A stretch of DNA of 64,000 bases from Alphaproteobacteria bacterium (GCA_021774445.1 JAJFJA010000063.1:1-64000), one strand, 5' to 3'; positions 22,772 to 32,374 are shown, numbered from the stretch's first letter. Numbers and translations: made by a program. Notes: generated by a model not told the origin, from the letters alone.

Positions 22772-23398
22772 GTGCCTGAAAACTGGGACGACCATGCAAC
22801 GGGCTGGGATCAAGACGAGCGAGTCCGCTTCTATGCCGAGCAAGCGTTTGCATCTCTGATCAAGCATGTACCCGTCCAAGACGACGGGTGGCAAAACAAG
22901 CGCGTTCTCGACTTCGGCTGTGGAACGGGTCTTCTCTCTGAAAAGCTGGCGCCGCTTGTCAGGGAAGTGATCGCCGTCGACGTTTCGGAGCCAATGATCG
23001 GCATTCTGCGTCGTAAGGGGATCGACAACGTCACGCCAATCTGTGCCGACATCGACAAAGTACACTCTTCGGCGCCGTGGTTCTGCGAGTTTGACCTAAT
23101 TGTCGCGTCATCGGTATGCGGTTTCCTACCGAACTATGAGGCAACGGTTGGATTATTATCCAAGGCCTTGCGTGATGGCGGATACTTCACGCAGTGGGAC
23201 TGGCTATCATCAGGCGACGATCGGGACGGGATGACTTTGGAAAGAGTATCCGACGCATTTCGCACGGCAAACCTGAAGCCCGTTCAGGTCGAAACAGCGT
23301 TCTCGGTCATATTCGATGGCGAAACCATGCCGGTCTTGATGGGGGTCGGCTTCGCAACTCAACCAACAAGCGAGCGACCCTCGTCCTCCAATGACTGA
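22772..23398 (+). CDS. Class I SAM-dependent methyltransferase
   Basis: KRVLDFGCGTGLLSEKLAP … FDLIVASSVCGFL. Confidence 0.85.
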   Translation: MPENWDDHATGWDQDERVRFYAEQAFASLIKHVPVQDDGWQNKRVLDFGCGTGLLSEKLAPLVREVIAVDVSEPMIGILRRKGIDNVTPICADIDKVHSSAPWFCEFDLIVASSVCGFLPNYEATVGLLSKALRDGGYFTQWDWLSSGDDRDGMTLERVSDAFRTANLKPVQVETAFSVIFDGETMPVLMGVGFATQPTSERPSSSND

Positions 23399-23595
23399 AG
23401 ACGCCAAAGCGCGCCCCAGGGCACGTGGTCTCGGTGTCCCGACCGGGTCCTTGGAACGCAGTTACCGATGTCACGGGCGTTGAGGTCGGTCACAAAACGC
23501 TGATCCGCGGCGGTGGACCGCGCATCGTCGGGGAGGGGCCAGTCCGCACCGGCGTCACGGCAACACGGTACTTGCCCTGCCCCATGATGAACTAA
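23391..23595 (+). pseudogene. Frameshifted, 3'-truncated remnant of a P1/S58 (DmpA-type) aminopeptidase gene
   Basis: Frame 0: MTEDAKARPRARGLGVPTG; then +1 frame: PGPWNAVTDVTGVEVGHKTLIRGGGPRIVGEGPVRTGVTAT, matching DmpA N-terminal 'NAITDVxGVxVGH…RTGVT' pattern; ends at TAA 23593-23595. Confidence 0.75.
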
Positions 23596-23645
23596 AGAGG
23601 ATATTGGTTAGGTCGCTGCCCCTGTCATGACCAAGTCATCAGCGA

Positions 23646-24224
23646 TCATGCCAAATCAGAGACATGTTTGATAACCCGCGACACCAGGCCATACTCGATG
23701 GCCTCGTCGGCCGTCATCCAATAATCCCGTTCGATGTCAACAAGCACGCTGTCGAGTTCACGTCCCGTTTCACGCGCAATAATCCGCGCAATTCTCTCAC
23801 GCATCTTGATTATTTCTTTGGCCTGAATCTCAATATCCGTGCCGCTGCCGCCGATACCACCGCTTGGCTGGTGGATTAGGAATCTGGTATTTTGCAAACA
23901 CATCCGGCGTTCTATCGGGGCCGAAAGGAAGATGTGAGTGCCCGCGCTCGCGACCCAACCGGACCCGATCATCGTAACTGGTGCGGGAACAAAGCCCACC
24001 ATATCATGCACCAGATCGCCCGACTCAACATGGCCGCCGGGTGAGGAAACGACGACGTAAATAGGATCGTTCGAGTCCTTCGAAAGCGCGACGAGTTGTT
24101 TCACCGAGTCTCTCGCAAGGGAATCGGTAATCGCCCCAACGATGAAGACAAAGCGAGATTCGAAAACTTTCTTGTCGATAATGTTGAGACGGGCAGCGTG
24201 ATCGGTCTCGGCTTCATCTGCCAT
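23646..24224 (-). CDS. ClpP-family serine protease
   Basis: VVSSPGGHVESGDLVHDM; Ser in GSGWVASAG, His in FLIHQPSGG, Asp in IERDYWMTADEAIEYGLV. Confidence 0.85.
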   Translation of the reverse strand: MADEAETDHAARLNIIDKKVFESRFVFIVGAITDSLARDSVKQLVALSKDSNDPIYVVVSSPGGHVESGDLVHDMVGFVPAPVTMIGSGWVASAGTHIFLSAPIERRMCLQNTRFLIHQPSGGIGGSGTDIEIQAKEIIKMRERIARIIARETGRELDSVLVDIERDYWMTADEAIEYGLVSRVIKHVSDLA

Positions 24225-24305
24225 AATTCCATTTCCCCCGGGTAAACGCGCGGCATATTCTCATATCAAGTGGACCACATTGCTATGCGCAGAGTCGCGA
24301 TCGAT

Positions 24306-24325
24306 CAAGCCCAAATCTGGGCTTG
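24306..24325. terminator. Stem-loop between two minus-strand genes
   Basis: Perfect 8-bp stem CAAGCCCA-AATC-TGGGCTTG; weak T tract. Confidence 0.35.
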
Positions 24326-24340
24326 TCGCAGTTGTGTGTC

Positions 24341-25318
24341 TTAGCGCGACTTACCGAACCCAATCGCCTCGGCGTTAGGAACCAAAACCGGGTCGAGCGT
24401 CCCAGTGAAGAAATCGAGAATGTTCTGGAGTGCACCAACCGCCATGCGCTCGCCGCACTCCAAAGTCAGCCCCGCGGTATGTGGCGACAGGATCACTTGA
24501 TCCATGGCAAAAAGACGATGGTTCGGTGGTGGCGGTTCGTCGACAAAGACGTCGAGTCCCGCGGCCGCGAGCATACCGCTCTCCAGGGCATCGCCAAGCG
24601 CATCCTCATCGACGACACCGCCGCGCGACGTGCTCACCACGATCGCCGTCGGCTTCATGACCGCTAACTCCGCGACGCCGATCAGCGCCTTCTCGCTGGT
24701 CTTCGGGGCATGGACCGAAACGAAATCCGCCTGTGCGGCGCCTTCCGCTAACGATCCCACAAGAGTTGCGCCCGCCTCGCGCACTATATCCGTTGTCTGA
24801 AACGGGTCGAAAACCAGCACTCTCATATTGAAGCCGCGAACCATATCCGCCAGCCGCCGCCCGATACGCCCGAAACCAACGATCAGGAGCGTTTTGCCGC
24901 TGAGTTCGATGGCCTCAAGAGAGTTCCTGATGTCCCATCCATTCTCCCGGGTCGCTCGGTCATAGCGGATCGCCCGCTTCGCCGCCGCCAGCATCATCAT
25001 CATGGCATGCTCGGCGACGGTCCGGGAATTCACGTCCCCGACCACTGCCAGTGGGATGCCGCGCTTGTTCAGCGCGGCGACATCCACTGAATCGTATCCG
25101 ACACCATGGCGTGACACGATCTTCAGCTTCGCGGCTTCGGCAATAACCTCCGCCGGCATGGGTTGCGTGCGGATCAGGACCGCATCGGCGCGCGCGACGA
25201 GCGGTCTATAGGACGCCGCCGAGACTTCTTCCACATAGTCGAATGTGATGTCAGGCGACGAGCGGGCAAGCTCGAGACCGCTATCATGGAGTTTTCCGGC
25301 AAGCAGGACATGCGGCAT
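24341..25318 (-). CDS. D-2-hydroxyacid / phosphoglycerate dehydrogenase family
   Basis: LLIVGFGRIGRRLADMVRGFNMRVLVFDPF; HAPKTSEKALIG; SPHTAGLTLE. Confidence 0.9.
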   Translation of the reverse strand: MPHVLLAGKLHDSGLELARSSPDITFDYVEEVSAASYRPLVARADAVLIRTQPMPAEVIAEAAKLKIVSRHGVGYDSVDVAALNKRGIPLAVVGDVNSRTVAEHAMMMMLAAAKRAIRYDRATRENGWDIRNSLEAIELSGKTLLIVGFGRIGRRLADMVRGFNMRVLVFDPFQTTDIVREAGATLVGSLAEGAAQADFVSVHAPKTSEKALIGVAELAVMKPTAIVVSTSRGGVVDEDALGDALESGMLAAAGLDVFVDEPPPPNHRLFAMDQVILSPHTAGLTLECGERMAVGALQNILDFFTGTLDPVLVPNAEAIGFGKSR

Positions 25319-25319
25319 C

Positions 25320-26765
25320 TCAGAAAGCCACCTGGCTCAGCTTGACGTTCAAATAGTCGTGGACGCCTTCGGTTCCGCCCTCGCGCCCCATGCCGCTCGA
25401 CTTGACGCCGCCGAACGGCGCTTCCGCGGCGGCGAGGGCGAAACTATTGATCCCGACCATCCCCGCCTCAATGGACGCTACGGCCTCCCGCGCTCGCACG
25501 GGATCGCTGGTAAAGGCGTAGGCCGCCAGTCCGAGATCGCTGCTATTGGCGCGCCGGTAGACATCTTCCGCAGCCTGGAATTGCGTAATCGCCGCAATCG
25601 GACCGAAATTCTCTTCCGCCAGCGCCGGCGCGTCGTCCGGCAAACCCGAAATCACCGTCGGCTCGTAATAGTAGCCCTTGTTCTTGTCCGCCGGACGAGC
25701 ACCGCCGGCATGGAGTATCCCCCCGCGTGCCCGGGCATCATCGATGATCGTTTCCACCGCGTCGAGCCTACGGGTGTTGATGAGCGGACCCATCTGGTTT
25801 GTCTCATCCAGACCATTACCGAGCGTCAGTGCTTTGGCCCGTTCCGCAAATCCCTCGACGAATTTGTCGTGCAGGGACTCATGGACATAAAAGCGGTCGG
25901 GTGTCACGCAGACCTGCCCGGCATTGGCGAACTTGGTCGGCACCGCGACGTCGAGTGTCTTGTCCAGGTCGGCATCCTCAAACACGATCATCGGCGCGTT
26001 GCCGCCCAGTTCCATACTGACCCGTTTCACCGTATCGGCGGCATCTCGGATCATTTGCTTGCCGACCGCCGTGGAACCGGTCAGCGATACTTTGCGAACG
26101 CTTGGTGACGCCATGAGCGGCCCGTAGGTCGTCGCGGTCGGCCCAACCACCAGGTTAGCCACCCCCGCCGGTAGCGCGGCGGCCCGTAAACAGTCGAAAA
26201 TAGCCATGGCAACGCCCGGGGTTTCGCTTGATGGGCGCACGATGACCGAGCAACCGGCGGCCAACGCCGGTGCCACTTTGCGCGCGATCAGAACCGCCGG
26301 AAAGTTCCAGGCCGTAAACGCCGCAACGATGCCAACCGGCTCATGTGTCACCTCGATCCGGCCACCGGGCGCCCGACTTTCGACCACCCGGCCGTACAGC
26401 CGCCGCGCCTCTTCGGCGCACCACCGGAATTGGTCGACGGACAAGGCCCATTCACGCCGCGATTGGGCAATCGGCTTGCCGGTCTCCAGCGTGATCGTTC
26501 GTGCCGCCTCTTCGACCCGATCTGCCATGATACTGGCGATCTCATGTAGCCGTTCCGCCCGGTTCCAACCCGCTTCAGCGCGCCAAGCCGCCAGTCCACG
26601 CTCTGCTGCGTGGATCGCTGCCTCGGTATCGGCCGCGGTGGCGACCGCCGTTTGGCCGAGCACCTCCTCGCTTGCCGGGTTTATCACCGGCGCGCGGCCA
26701 CCAGCCTCCGATTGCCGCCAGCCGCCATCGATAAACAGGCCTCGATCCTGATAGATGTCGGTCAT
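25320..26765 (-). CDS. NAD(P)-dependent aldehyde dehydrogenase (succinate-semialdehyde dehydrogenase-like)
   Basis: MELGGNAPMIVFEDADLD; FANAGQVCVTPDRFYVH; start MTDIYQDRGLFIDGGW. Confidence 0.92.
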   Translation of the reverse strand: MTDIYQDRGLFIDGGWRQSEAGGRAPVINPASEEVLGQTAVATAADTEAAIHAAERGLAAWRAEAGWNRAERLHEIASIMADRVEEAARTITLETGKPIAQSRREWALSVDQFRWCAEEARRLYGRVVESRAPGGRIEVTHEPVGIVAAFTAWNFPAVLIARKVAPALAAGCSVIVRPSSETPGVAMAIFDCLRAAALPAGVANLVVGPTATTYGPLMASPSVRKVSLTGSTAVGKQMIRDAADTVKRVSMELGGNAPMIVFEDADLDKTLDVAVPTKFANAGQVCVTPDRFYVHESLHDKFVEGFAERAKALTLGNGLDETNQMGPLINTRRLDAVETIIDDARARGGILHAGGARPADKNKGYYYEPTVISGLPDDAPALAEENFGPIAAITQFQAAEDVYRRANSSDLGLAAYAFTSDPVRAREAVASIEAGMVGINSFALAAAEAPFGGVKSSGMGREGGTEGVHDYLNVKLSQVAF

Positions 26766-27119
26766 CACCCACCCTCCCTTCTTCAAACTGCGCCTAAACG
26801 CCCCTTCATCCGCCAAATGTATGGGGTTCAAGGCAATAGCGATAGACCCCTCTTGCCCAGCCCCGGCCCGTCGAACCATCCTTCGATCGTCGGAATTTGG
26901 TGGCCGGCGAACTTGGATTTTGTCGGGCGAGATGTCGGAGAAGGTCCAGTCTCGAGATTATGGCTGATCGGGTCCTTTTGCGACGCGTATACGGAGATCG
27001 TTCCAACTGCCTTGCGCCAGCGCCGCGACCCGACTTACTTTGCTCGCCGCACCCTGCCAGCAGGCGCCCACCCAACCATCGCCGCCCCAGCGGCGGCAGA
27101 GTACAGAGAGGAAAGAAAG

Positions 27120-27434
27120 TTGAGCAATTGGATCAAAGCCTGCGCGGCGGACGATATCGATGAGGAAGATGTTATCGGGTTCAACCATGATGGTCGCGCC
27201 TTCGCCATCTACCGCTCCGCATCAAGCGAGTATTTTGCCACGGACGGCCTCTGCACCCATGAGGCAGTCGACCTTTCGGATGGGTTGGTCATGGACTACA
27301 TCATCGAGTGCCCTATGCATAACGGGCGGTTCGATTATCGAACCGGCGAAGCGAAGGGTGCGCCTGTCTGCGTCAACCTGGTAACGTATCCCGTGAAGGT
27401 CGAGGCCGGCTCTATCTTCATCGATCTCGGTTAA
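27120..27434 (+). CDS. Rieske-type [2Fe-2S] ferredoxin (TTG start)
   Basis: FATDGLCTHEAVDLSDG … IIECPMHNGRFDYRTGEA (CxH…CxxH). Confidence 0.85.
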   Translation: MSNWIKACAADDIDEEDVIGFNHDGRAFAIYRSASSEYFATDGLCTHEAVDLSDGLVMDYIIECPMHNGRFDYRTGEAKGAPVCVNLVTYPVKVEAGSIFIDLG

Positions 27435-27465
27435 GCATCCCGCCTTTTCCAGAATCACGCGTGGG

Positions 27466-27655
27466 TCAGCACCAGACCGCAAGGTCGTGCCGACCAAGCT
27501 GACGCTTGCCGACCAGGAATTGCGCCGCCGCCGGGGCCGGAACTTCGATTGCGGTGTCGCCATAATTGAAGGCGAAATTTAGGTTGCCCCGCCGGAGCAG
27601 GCGCAGATCTTCGGGCAGCCGCTGTACCGCAAGACCCCGTCTTTCCAGTAGCCCG
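27466..27655 (-). pseudogene. C-terminal remnant of a GH42-like beta-galactosidase
   Basis: LLERRGLAVQRLPEDLRLLRRGNLNFAFNYGDTAIEVPAPAAAQFLVGKRQLGRHDLAVW: resembles GH42 C-terminal domain; no N-terminal catalytic domain upstream. Confidence 0.6.
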
Positions 27656-27768
27656 GCTCGGTCAGTCGCTTCTATGCCGTTTTCCGTCAAGCGCTGGGCA
27701 AGACGCCACGAGAGTTTCGCCGCCAATTCTCGACACCGCGGAATCTCGCCTCAGCGACGGCAGGCTAA
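27656..27768 (+). pseudogene. C-terminal remnant of an AraC-family regulator (HTH)
   Basis: GSVSRFYAVFRQALGKTPREFRRQF then stop; in-frame TAG just upstream. Confidence 0.65.
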
Positions 27769-27911
27769 GCCCCACGGCTCGCCGGCGGGAAAAACAAGAT
27801 TCGGTTGTAACAACCGGCGTCCCCATGACATCTGATCTGGGAGCCGAGGCGCTTTTTTGAATGCGTCGTTCATCGGAGTATCTTGATGAATAGTCTAGCT
27901 GGGAGCGAACC

Positions 27912-29888
27912 ATGAACGACCAAAACCTCGAGTGGGTCTCCGTCGGCCGAGACACCGACTTGCCGGAGGGACGTGTCAAGACCGTCACGACCCGCACGGT
28001 GTCGATCTGTTTGTCCCATTTCGATGGCCGCTGGGCCGCCATGGACAATCACTGCCCGCACCAGGGTGGCCCGCTCGGGGAGGGCTCCATCGAACGTGGG
28101 AATGATGGAACATGTTGGATCCGCTGCCCCTGGCACGGTTGGGATTTTGATCCCCTAACCGGCGCCCCGCCCGGTGGTCATGAAGATTCCGGCCAGAAGC
28201 TTTACCCCGTCGAGGTTCGCGACGGCGAGATATTTATCGGTCTTGAGCCCGAACCGCCACGGGCCCGCACGGTGACCGACGTTGTCGCCGAAACCATGGT
28301 CAATTGGGGCATCAAACGCGTCTTCGGCATGGTCGGTCATTCCAACCTCGGGCTGGCGGATGCCATCCGCCTCCGCACGCTCGACGGTACGCTCAGCTAT
28401 GTCGGCGTGCGTCATGAAGGCGCCGCGGCATTCGCCGCCTCCGCCTACGGCAAACTTACCGGCCGGCCGGCGGCCTGCTTGACCATCGCCGGTCCCGGCG
28501 CCACCAACCTCCTGACTGGTTTATGGGATGCCAAGGTCGACCGTTCGCCCGTACTGGCCCTTACCGGACAGGTGCAGACCCAGGTCTTCGGGCCCGGCGC
28601 TTTCCAAGACATCGATCTGAAATCGGCCTTCCAAGCGGTTGCCCGGTTCTCGCAGCCGGTGCTGGGCACCTCGAACCATGCCGAACTTGCCTCGCTCGCC
28701 TGCAAGAACGCGCTCGTCGAACGCGATGTGGCCCACTTGATCTTCCCCGACGACATCCAGACCTTGCCCAGCGCTGCAACCGCCGGGAAGCCGGCCGGGC
28801 GGATGGGAGGATCTGTCGTCGTCCCGGCCGCAGCCGACGTCGCCCAGGCGGCGCAACTGATCAATGGTGCCAAGCGGCCCATCATTGTCATGGGCCACGG
28901 GTCGGTCGAAGCCCGAGACGCGGTCATCAGCCTAGCCGAACGTCTTGGGGCGCCGGTGCTGACGACCTTCAAGGGCAAAGGACTGATATCGGACGGTCAT
29001 CCCAACGCCGCCGGCGTCCTCGGCCGCTCCGGCACGCCCATCGCCAGTTGGTTCATGAACGAAGCCGATCTCCTGATCTCGCTTGGCGCATCCTTCTCGA
29101 ACCACACCGGCATCGACCGATCCAAGCCAATCATCCAGGTCGACTTCGAACGCATGCAGTTGGGCAAGTTTCATCCGGTAACCTTACCGATTTGGGGCGA
29201 GATCGCCGCCTTCTGCGCTGCCGTCGCGCCGCAAATTTCTGCCGGCCGAAAGGCGGACGACCAGATCGATGAACTTGCCGATCGCTGGCGTATATGGCGC
29301 GCCGAAAAGACCTCTCGCCTGTCAGAAGAACGTGGTCGGGGCGTCCATTCCGCCGCGGTCTTCCAAGCCCTTTCGGAGCTTTGCCCAGCAGACGCCATCA
29401 TCGCCGTCGACGTCGGTAATAACACCTATTCCTTCGGCCGCTATTTCGAAACCAAAGGCCAACGTGTCTTGATGTCCGGTTATCTCGGTTCCATCGGCTT
29501 CGGCTTTCCCGCCGCCATGGGGGCATGGTCGGCAACTCAGGATTTTGCGGAATTTTCCGGCCGCAAGGTTATCTCCATCTCCGGCGACGGCGGATTTGGC
29601 CAGTACCCCATGGATTTCACCACCGCCGTCAAATACGGCATGGACATCACCCACATCCTTCTCAACAACGCTGAACTCGGCAAGATCTCCAAGGAACAGC
29701 GCGCCGGGGAGTGGCCGGTTTGGGAGACCGATCTGCACAACCCGTCCTTTGCCGCTTTTGCCAAGCTGTGCGGTGGGCGCGGTGTGAAAGTAACGGAGAC
29801 GCAGGCGCTCAAAACCGCGATTAGCGAAGCCCTGGAACGTCCAGGCCCGGCACTGGTTGAGATTATCACCGACGCTGAGTTGGTTTGA
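27912..29888 (+). CDS. N-terminal Rieske [2Fe-2S] domain fused to TPP-dependent enzyme (acetolactate synthase / pyruvate oxidase-like)
   Basis: 658 aa; DNHCPHQGG…CWIRCPWHGWDFD then VRHEGAAAFAASAYGKLTGRPAACLTIAGPGATNLL … SISGDGGFGQYPMDF…NNAELGKI. Confidence 0.9.
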   Translation: MNDQNLEWVSVGRDTDLPEGRVKTVTTRTVSICLSHFDGRWAAMDNHCPHQGGPLGEGSIERGNDGTCWIRCPWHGWDFDPLTGAPPGGHEDSGQKLYPVEVRDGEIFIGLEPEPPRARTVTDVVAETMVNWGIKRVFGMVGHSNLGLADAIRLRTLDGTLSYVGVRHEGAAAFAASAYGKLTGRPAACLTIAGPGATNLLTGLWDAKVDRSPVLALTGQVQTQVFGPGAFQDIDLKSAFQAVARFSQPVLGTSNHAELASLACKNALVERDVAHLIFPDDIQTLPSAATAGKPAGRMGGSVVVPAAADVAQAAQLINGAKRPIIVMGHGSVEARDAVISLAERLGAPVLTTFKGKGLISDGHPNAAGVLGRSGTPIASWFMNEADLLISLGASFSNHTGIDRSKPIIQVDFERMQLGKFHPVTLPIWGEIAAFCAAVAPQISAGRKADDQIDELADRWRIWRAEKTSRLSEERGRGVHSAAVFQALSELCPADAIIAVDVGNNTYSFGRYFETKGQRVLMSGYLGSIGFGFPAAMGAWSATQDFAEFSGRKVISISGDGGFGQYPMDFTTAVKYGMDITHILLNNAELGKISKEQRAGEWPVWETDLHNPSFAAFAKLCGGRGVKVTETQALKTAISEALERPGPALVEIITDAELV

Positions 29889-29933
29889 ACGCAAAATCCC
29901 GCCGGTCATAATGCAGTAGCGGAGAACAAAACC

Positions 29934-30785
29934 ATGACGACCCGAAATGTATTGCAGGAATGCCCGCCCGCGACTCTGGCGGCGGCACGGGACATGGCCC
30001 ACAAGGCGGTTCAACTCGTCAGCAAAGCGGCCCGGGCGAACCTGCCCGCAGTGCCGGACGACAGCCATTCCAATCTCGGGTGGGACACGGCGCGCGGCGT
30101 TTTCATGTCCCAACCCATTACGGCCGCTGACCAGGGCCTTGCTGCCGGCCTTGTTGTCTCCGACCTGACCCTTCAGATCGTCAAGAACGGCCAGGTAATG
30201 AGCAGTCTCGGTTTGGCGCGCGTGGCCGACAGCGACGCCCTGCAATGGTTGGATGCCGAACTTATCCAACAAGGATTAAAGCCGGCGTCGCCGGTAGCAC
30301 TGCCCTACGAGTTGCCCGCGACGGTCGCTGAGATCGGCACTTACGCGACTGACGGGTTGAGCCGGTCCCTGGCGACCCTGGGCGCCTGGTATGGGCTCGC
30401 TGAGTCAATACTCGCGAAATTCGCCGCCGATCAGACCGACATCCAGCCCGGCGCCAGTGCCGTGCGTTGCTGGCCTCATCACTTTGATATCGCAACCTAT
30501 GTCAGCCTGGAAGCTGGCGACTTCGAAACCGCGCGCGGTGTGGGGGTAGGGATGTCTCCCGGTGATGACAGCTATCCGCAGCCCTACTTTTACGTCAATC
30601 CCTGGCCCCATCCGGCCGTCGACGACTTGCCCGAGCCGCCGGTCCCGGGTCACTGGCACACTCAGGGCTTTGTCGGCGCCATCGCGACCGGTGACCGGGT
30701 TCTATCGCTACCCGATGTAGAGACCGGATTGGCCAAGTTTATTGCCGAAGCATTTGCGATTGGCCGCCGGAAATTGGGAGCCTGA
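29934..30785 (+). CDS. Hypothetical protein (DUF5996-like motif)
   Basis: 283 aa; WPHHFDIATYVSLE…GVGMSPGDDSYPQPYFYVNPWP; function unknown. Confidence 0.7.
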   Translation: MTTRNVLQECPPATLAAARDMAHKAVQLVSKAARANLPAVPDDSHSNLGWDTARGVFMSQPITAADQGLAAGLVVSDLTLQIVKNGQVMSSLGLARVADSDALQWLDAELIQQGLKPASPVALPYELPATVAEIGTYATDGLSRSLATLGAWYGLAESILAKFAADQTDIQPGASAVRCWPHHFDIATYVSLEAGDFETARGVGVGMSPGDDSYPQPYFYVNPWPHPAVDDLPEPPVPGHWHTQGFVGAIATGDRVLSLPDVETGLAKFIAEAFAIGRRKLGA

Positions 30786-30791
30786 GCGACG

Positions 30792-31484
30792 ATGGCCGCT
30801 GCCCTGACCATCGCTGTCCTGTTCGCCGTGTCATTCGCTGCGGTCCGTATCTCCGCGGTGACCATGCGTCTTACCGGCCTGCCGGAGAATGTCGCTCGTT
30901 TCCAATGCGTCTCCGCATTGACCGGCACCGGTTTCACCACCAGCGAATCAGAGATGATCGTGAATTATCCGGTTCGGCGCCGGATCCTCGCGATATTGAT
31001 GATCGTCGGCAATCTCGGGCTTGCATCGGTCGCCGCGACTTTCATCGTGTCCTTCGTCGGGACGGAGCCCCGGGCGGGCGCCTTTGTTGCGCAAGCGGCC
31101 TTGATGGCAATCGCTATTGGGGTGACCGTGCTGGTCATGACAAACAAGACACTGGACCGGGCCATGTGCGGCCTGATCGGCATCGTGCTGATGAAGACCA
31201 CCACGCTCGGGTCCCGTCACTATAGCCGCGTGCTGCAGGTGGATACCGGTTTCAGCATTGCCGAGCATATCTTCTCGGGTGCCGAACCGACGGTCCTCAA
31301 GGCTCTCGAACCGACGGGTCACGATCTGGTCGTTCTCGCCATTCGCGGTAAGGCGCAACATCGCGGTGAGCACATATCCGAGGACACGGAGATAGCGCCC
31401 GGCGACACCTTGATATGCTATGGCCGTGACCAGGCGCACGATGACTTTGCGGCCAGCATGCCAACAGCAACACTTTCGTCTTGA
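30792..31484 (+). CDS. Membrane protein with TrkA-C-like C-terminal domain
   Basis: N-terminal TM helices, ALTGTGFTTSESE; C-terminal DLVVLAIRGKAQHRGEHISEDTEIAPGDTLICYG. Confidence 0.75.
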   Translation: MAAALTIAVLFAVSFAAVRISAVTMRLTGLPENVARFQCVSALTGTGFTTSESEMIVNYPVRRRILAILMIVGNLGLASVAATFIVSFVGTEPRAGAFVAQAALMAIAIGVTVLVMTNKTLDRAMCGLIGIVLMKTTTLGSRHYSRVLQVDTGFSIAEHIFSGAEPTVLKALEPTGHDLVVLAIRGKAQHRGEHISEDTEIAPGDTLICYGRDQAHDDFAASMPTATLSS

Positions 31485-31632
31485 TCGGACCGGTGCCGAC
31501 CAACCGGCATCGGCGGTCCATTTAGCGTGCGCGCCGACGCCCCAAGTTCGCTAGACTGCCGGCAGCAGTGCTGGGGTGATCCGATAAAGATCCCATCCCG
31601 GACAAGATAGGGCGAGAATAGCGCAGCACCGC

Positions 31633-32223
31633 ATGGATGCTATGTCGGAAGCAGGTCTCGTGGCCGCCCTTCAGGCGGGAGACGACAACGCGGCCGAAAC
31701 GCTGGTCCGCACCCATGCGCCCCGTATGCTGGGTGTTGCGACGCGGGTCTTGGGCGATCGTGCCCTCGCCGAGGACTGTGTCCAGGAAGCCTTCGTCAAT
31801 GCCTTCCGCAAGATTGGCGACTTCGAGCAGCGCTCCAGCCTGTCGTCCTGGCTGCGCCGCATCGTGGTCAATCAAGCGCTGATGAAGCTCCGTAGCCGCA
31901 AGGCCAAGGCCGAAACCTCGATTGATGCCCTGATGCCCATATTCGATGGCGATGCCTGCCGGATTGAGCCGGCTTGGCCACATCTCGCCACCCCGGACGA
32001 GATCTGTGAACACGCCGATCGGCGCGCCCTGGTTCTCGCAAAAATTGCGGAACTCCCGGACAGTTACCGGATCATCCTCAAACTCCGCGATATCGAGGAA
32101 ATGAGCTCGCGTGAGGTCTCCGAACTCTTAAACTTGTCTGAGGGCAATATCCGCGTGCGGCTCCACCGGGCACGGGCAGCACTGAAAGTATTGCTTGAGC
32201 CCATTCTGAAGGGCGAGGAATGA
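31633..32223 (+). CDS. ECF RNA polymerase sigma factor
   Basis: LAEDCVQEAFVNAFRKIGDFEQRSSLSSWLRRIVVNQALMKLR; region 4 MSSREVSELLNLSEGNIRVRLHRARAAL. Confidence 0.93.
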   Translation: MDAMSEAGLVAALQAGDDNAAETLVRTHAPRMLGVATRVLGDRALAEDCVQEAFVNAFRKIGDFEQRSSLSSWLRRIVVNQALMKLRSRKAKAETSIDALMPIFDGDACRIEPAWPHLATPDEICEHADRRALVLAKIAELPDSYRIILKLRDIEEMSSREVSELLNLSEGNIRVRLHRARAALKVLLEPILKGEE

Positions 32224-32374
32224 TGGCCCCAAGCACGATCAACTTTTGGCGATACCCCGTAACGTCGGTAGCCGTTCGACGCATCAACAGATTGATGCTA
32301 GGTCTGTGATGGCTCGACGTAGCACAAAGAGCATTCGTAACTGGGCCCGCGGCGTCGCCTACAGGTACGTGCCG

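Noticed and set aside
26806-27188. Several overlapping ORFs of 70-90 aa upstream of the Rieske gene
   Set aside because: No recognisable motifs and mutually overlapping on both strands; best read as an intergenic/regulatory region.
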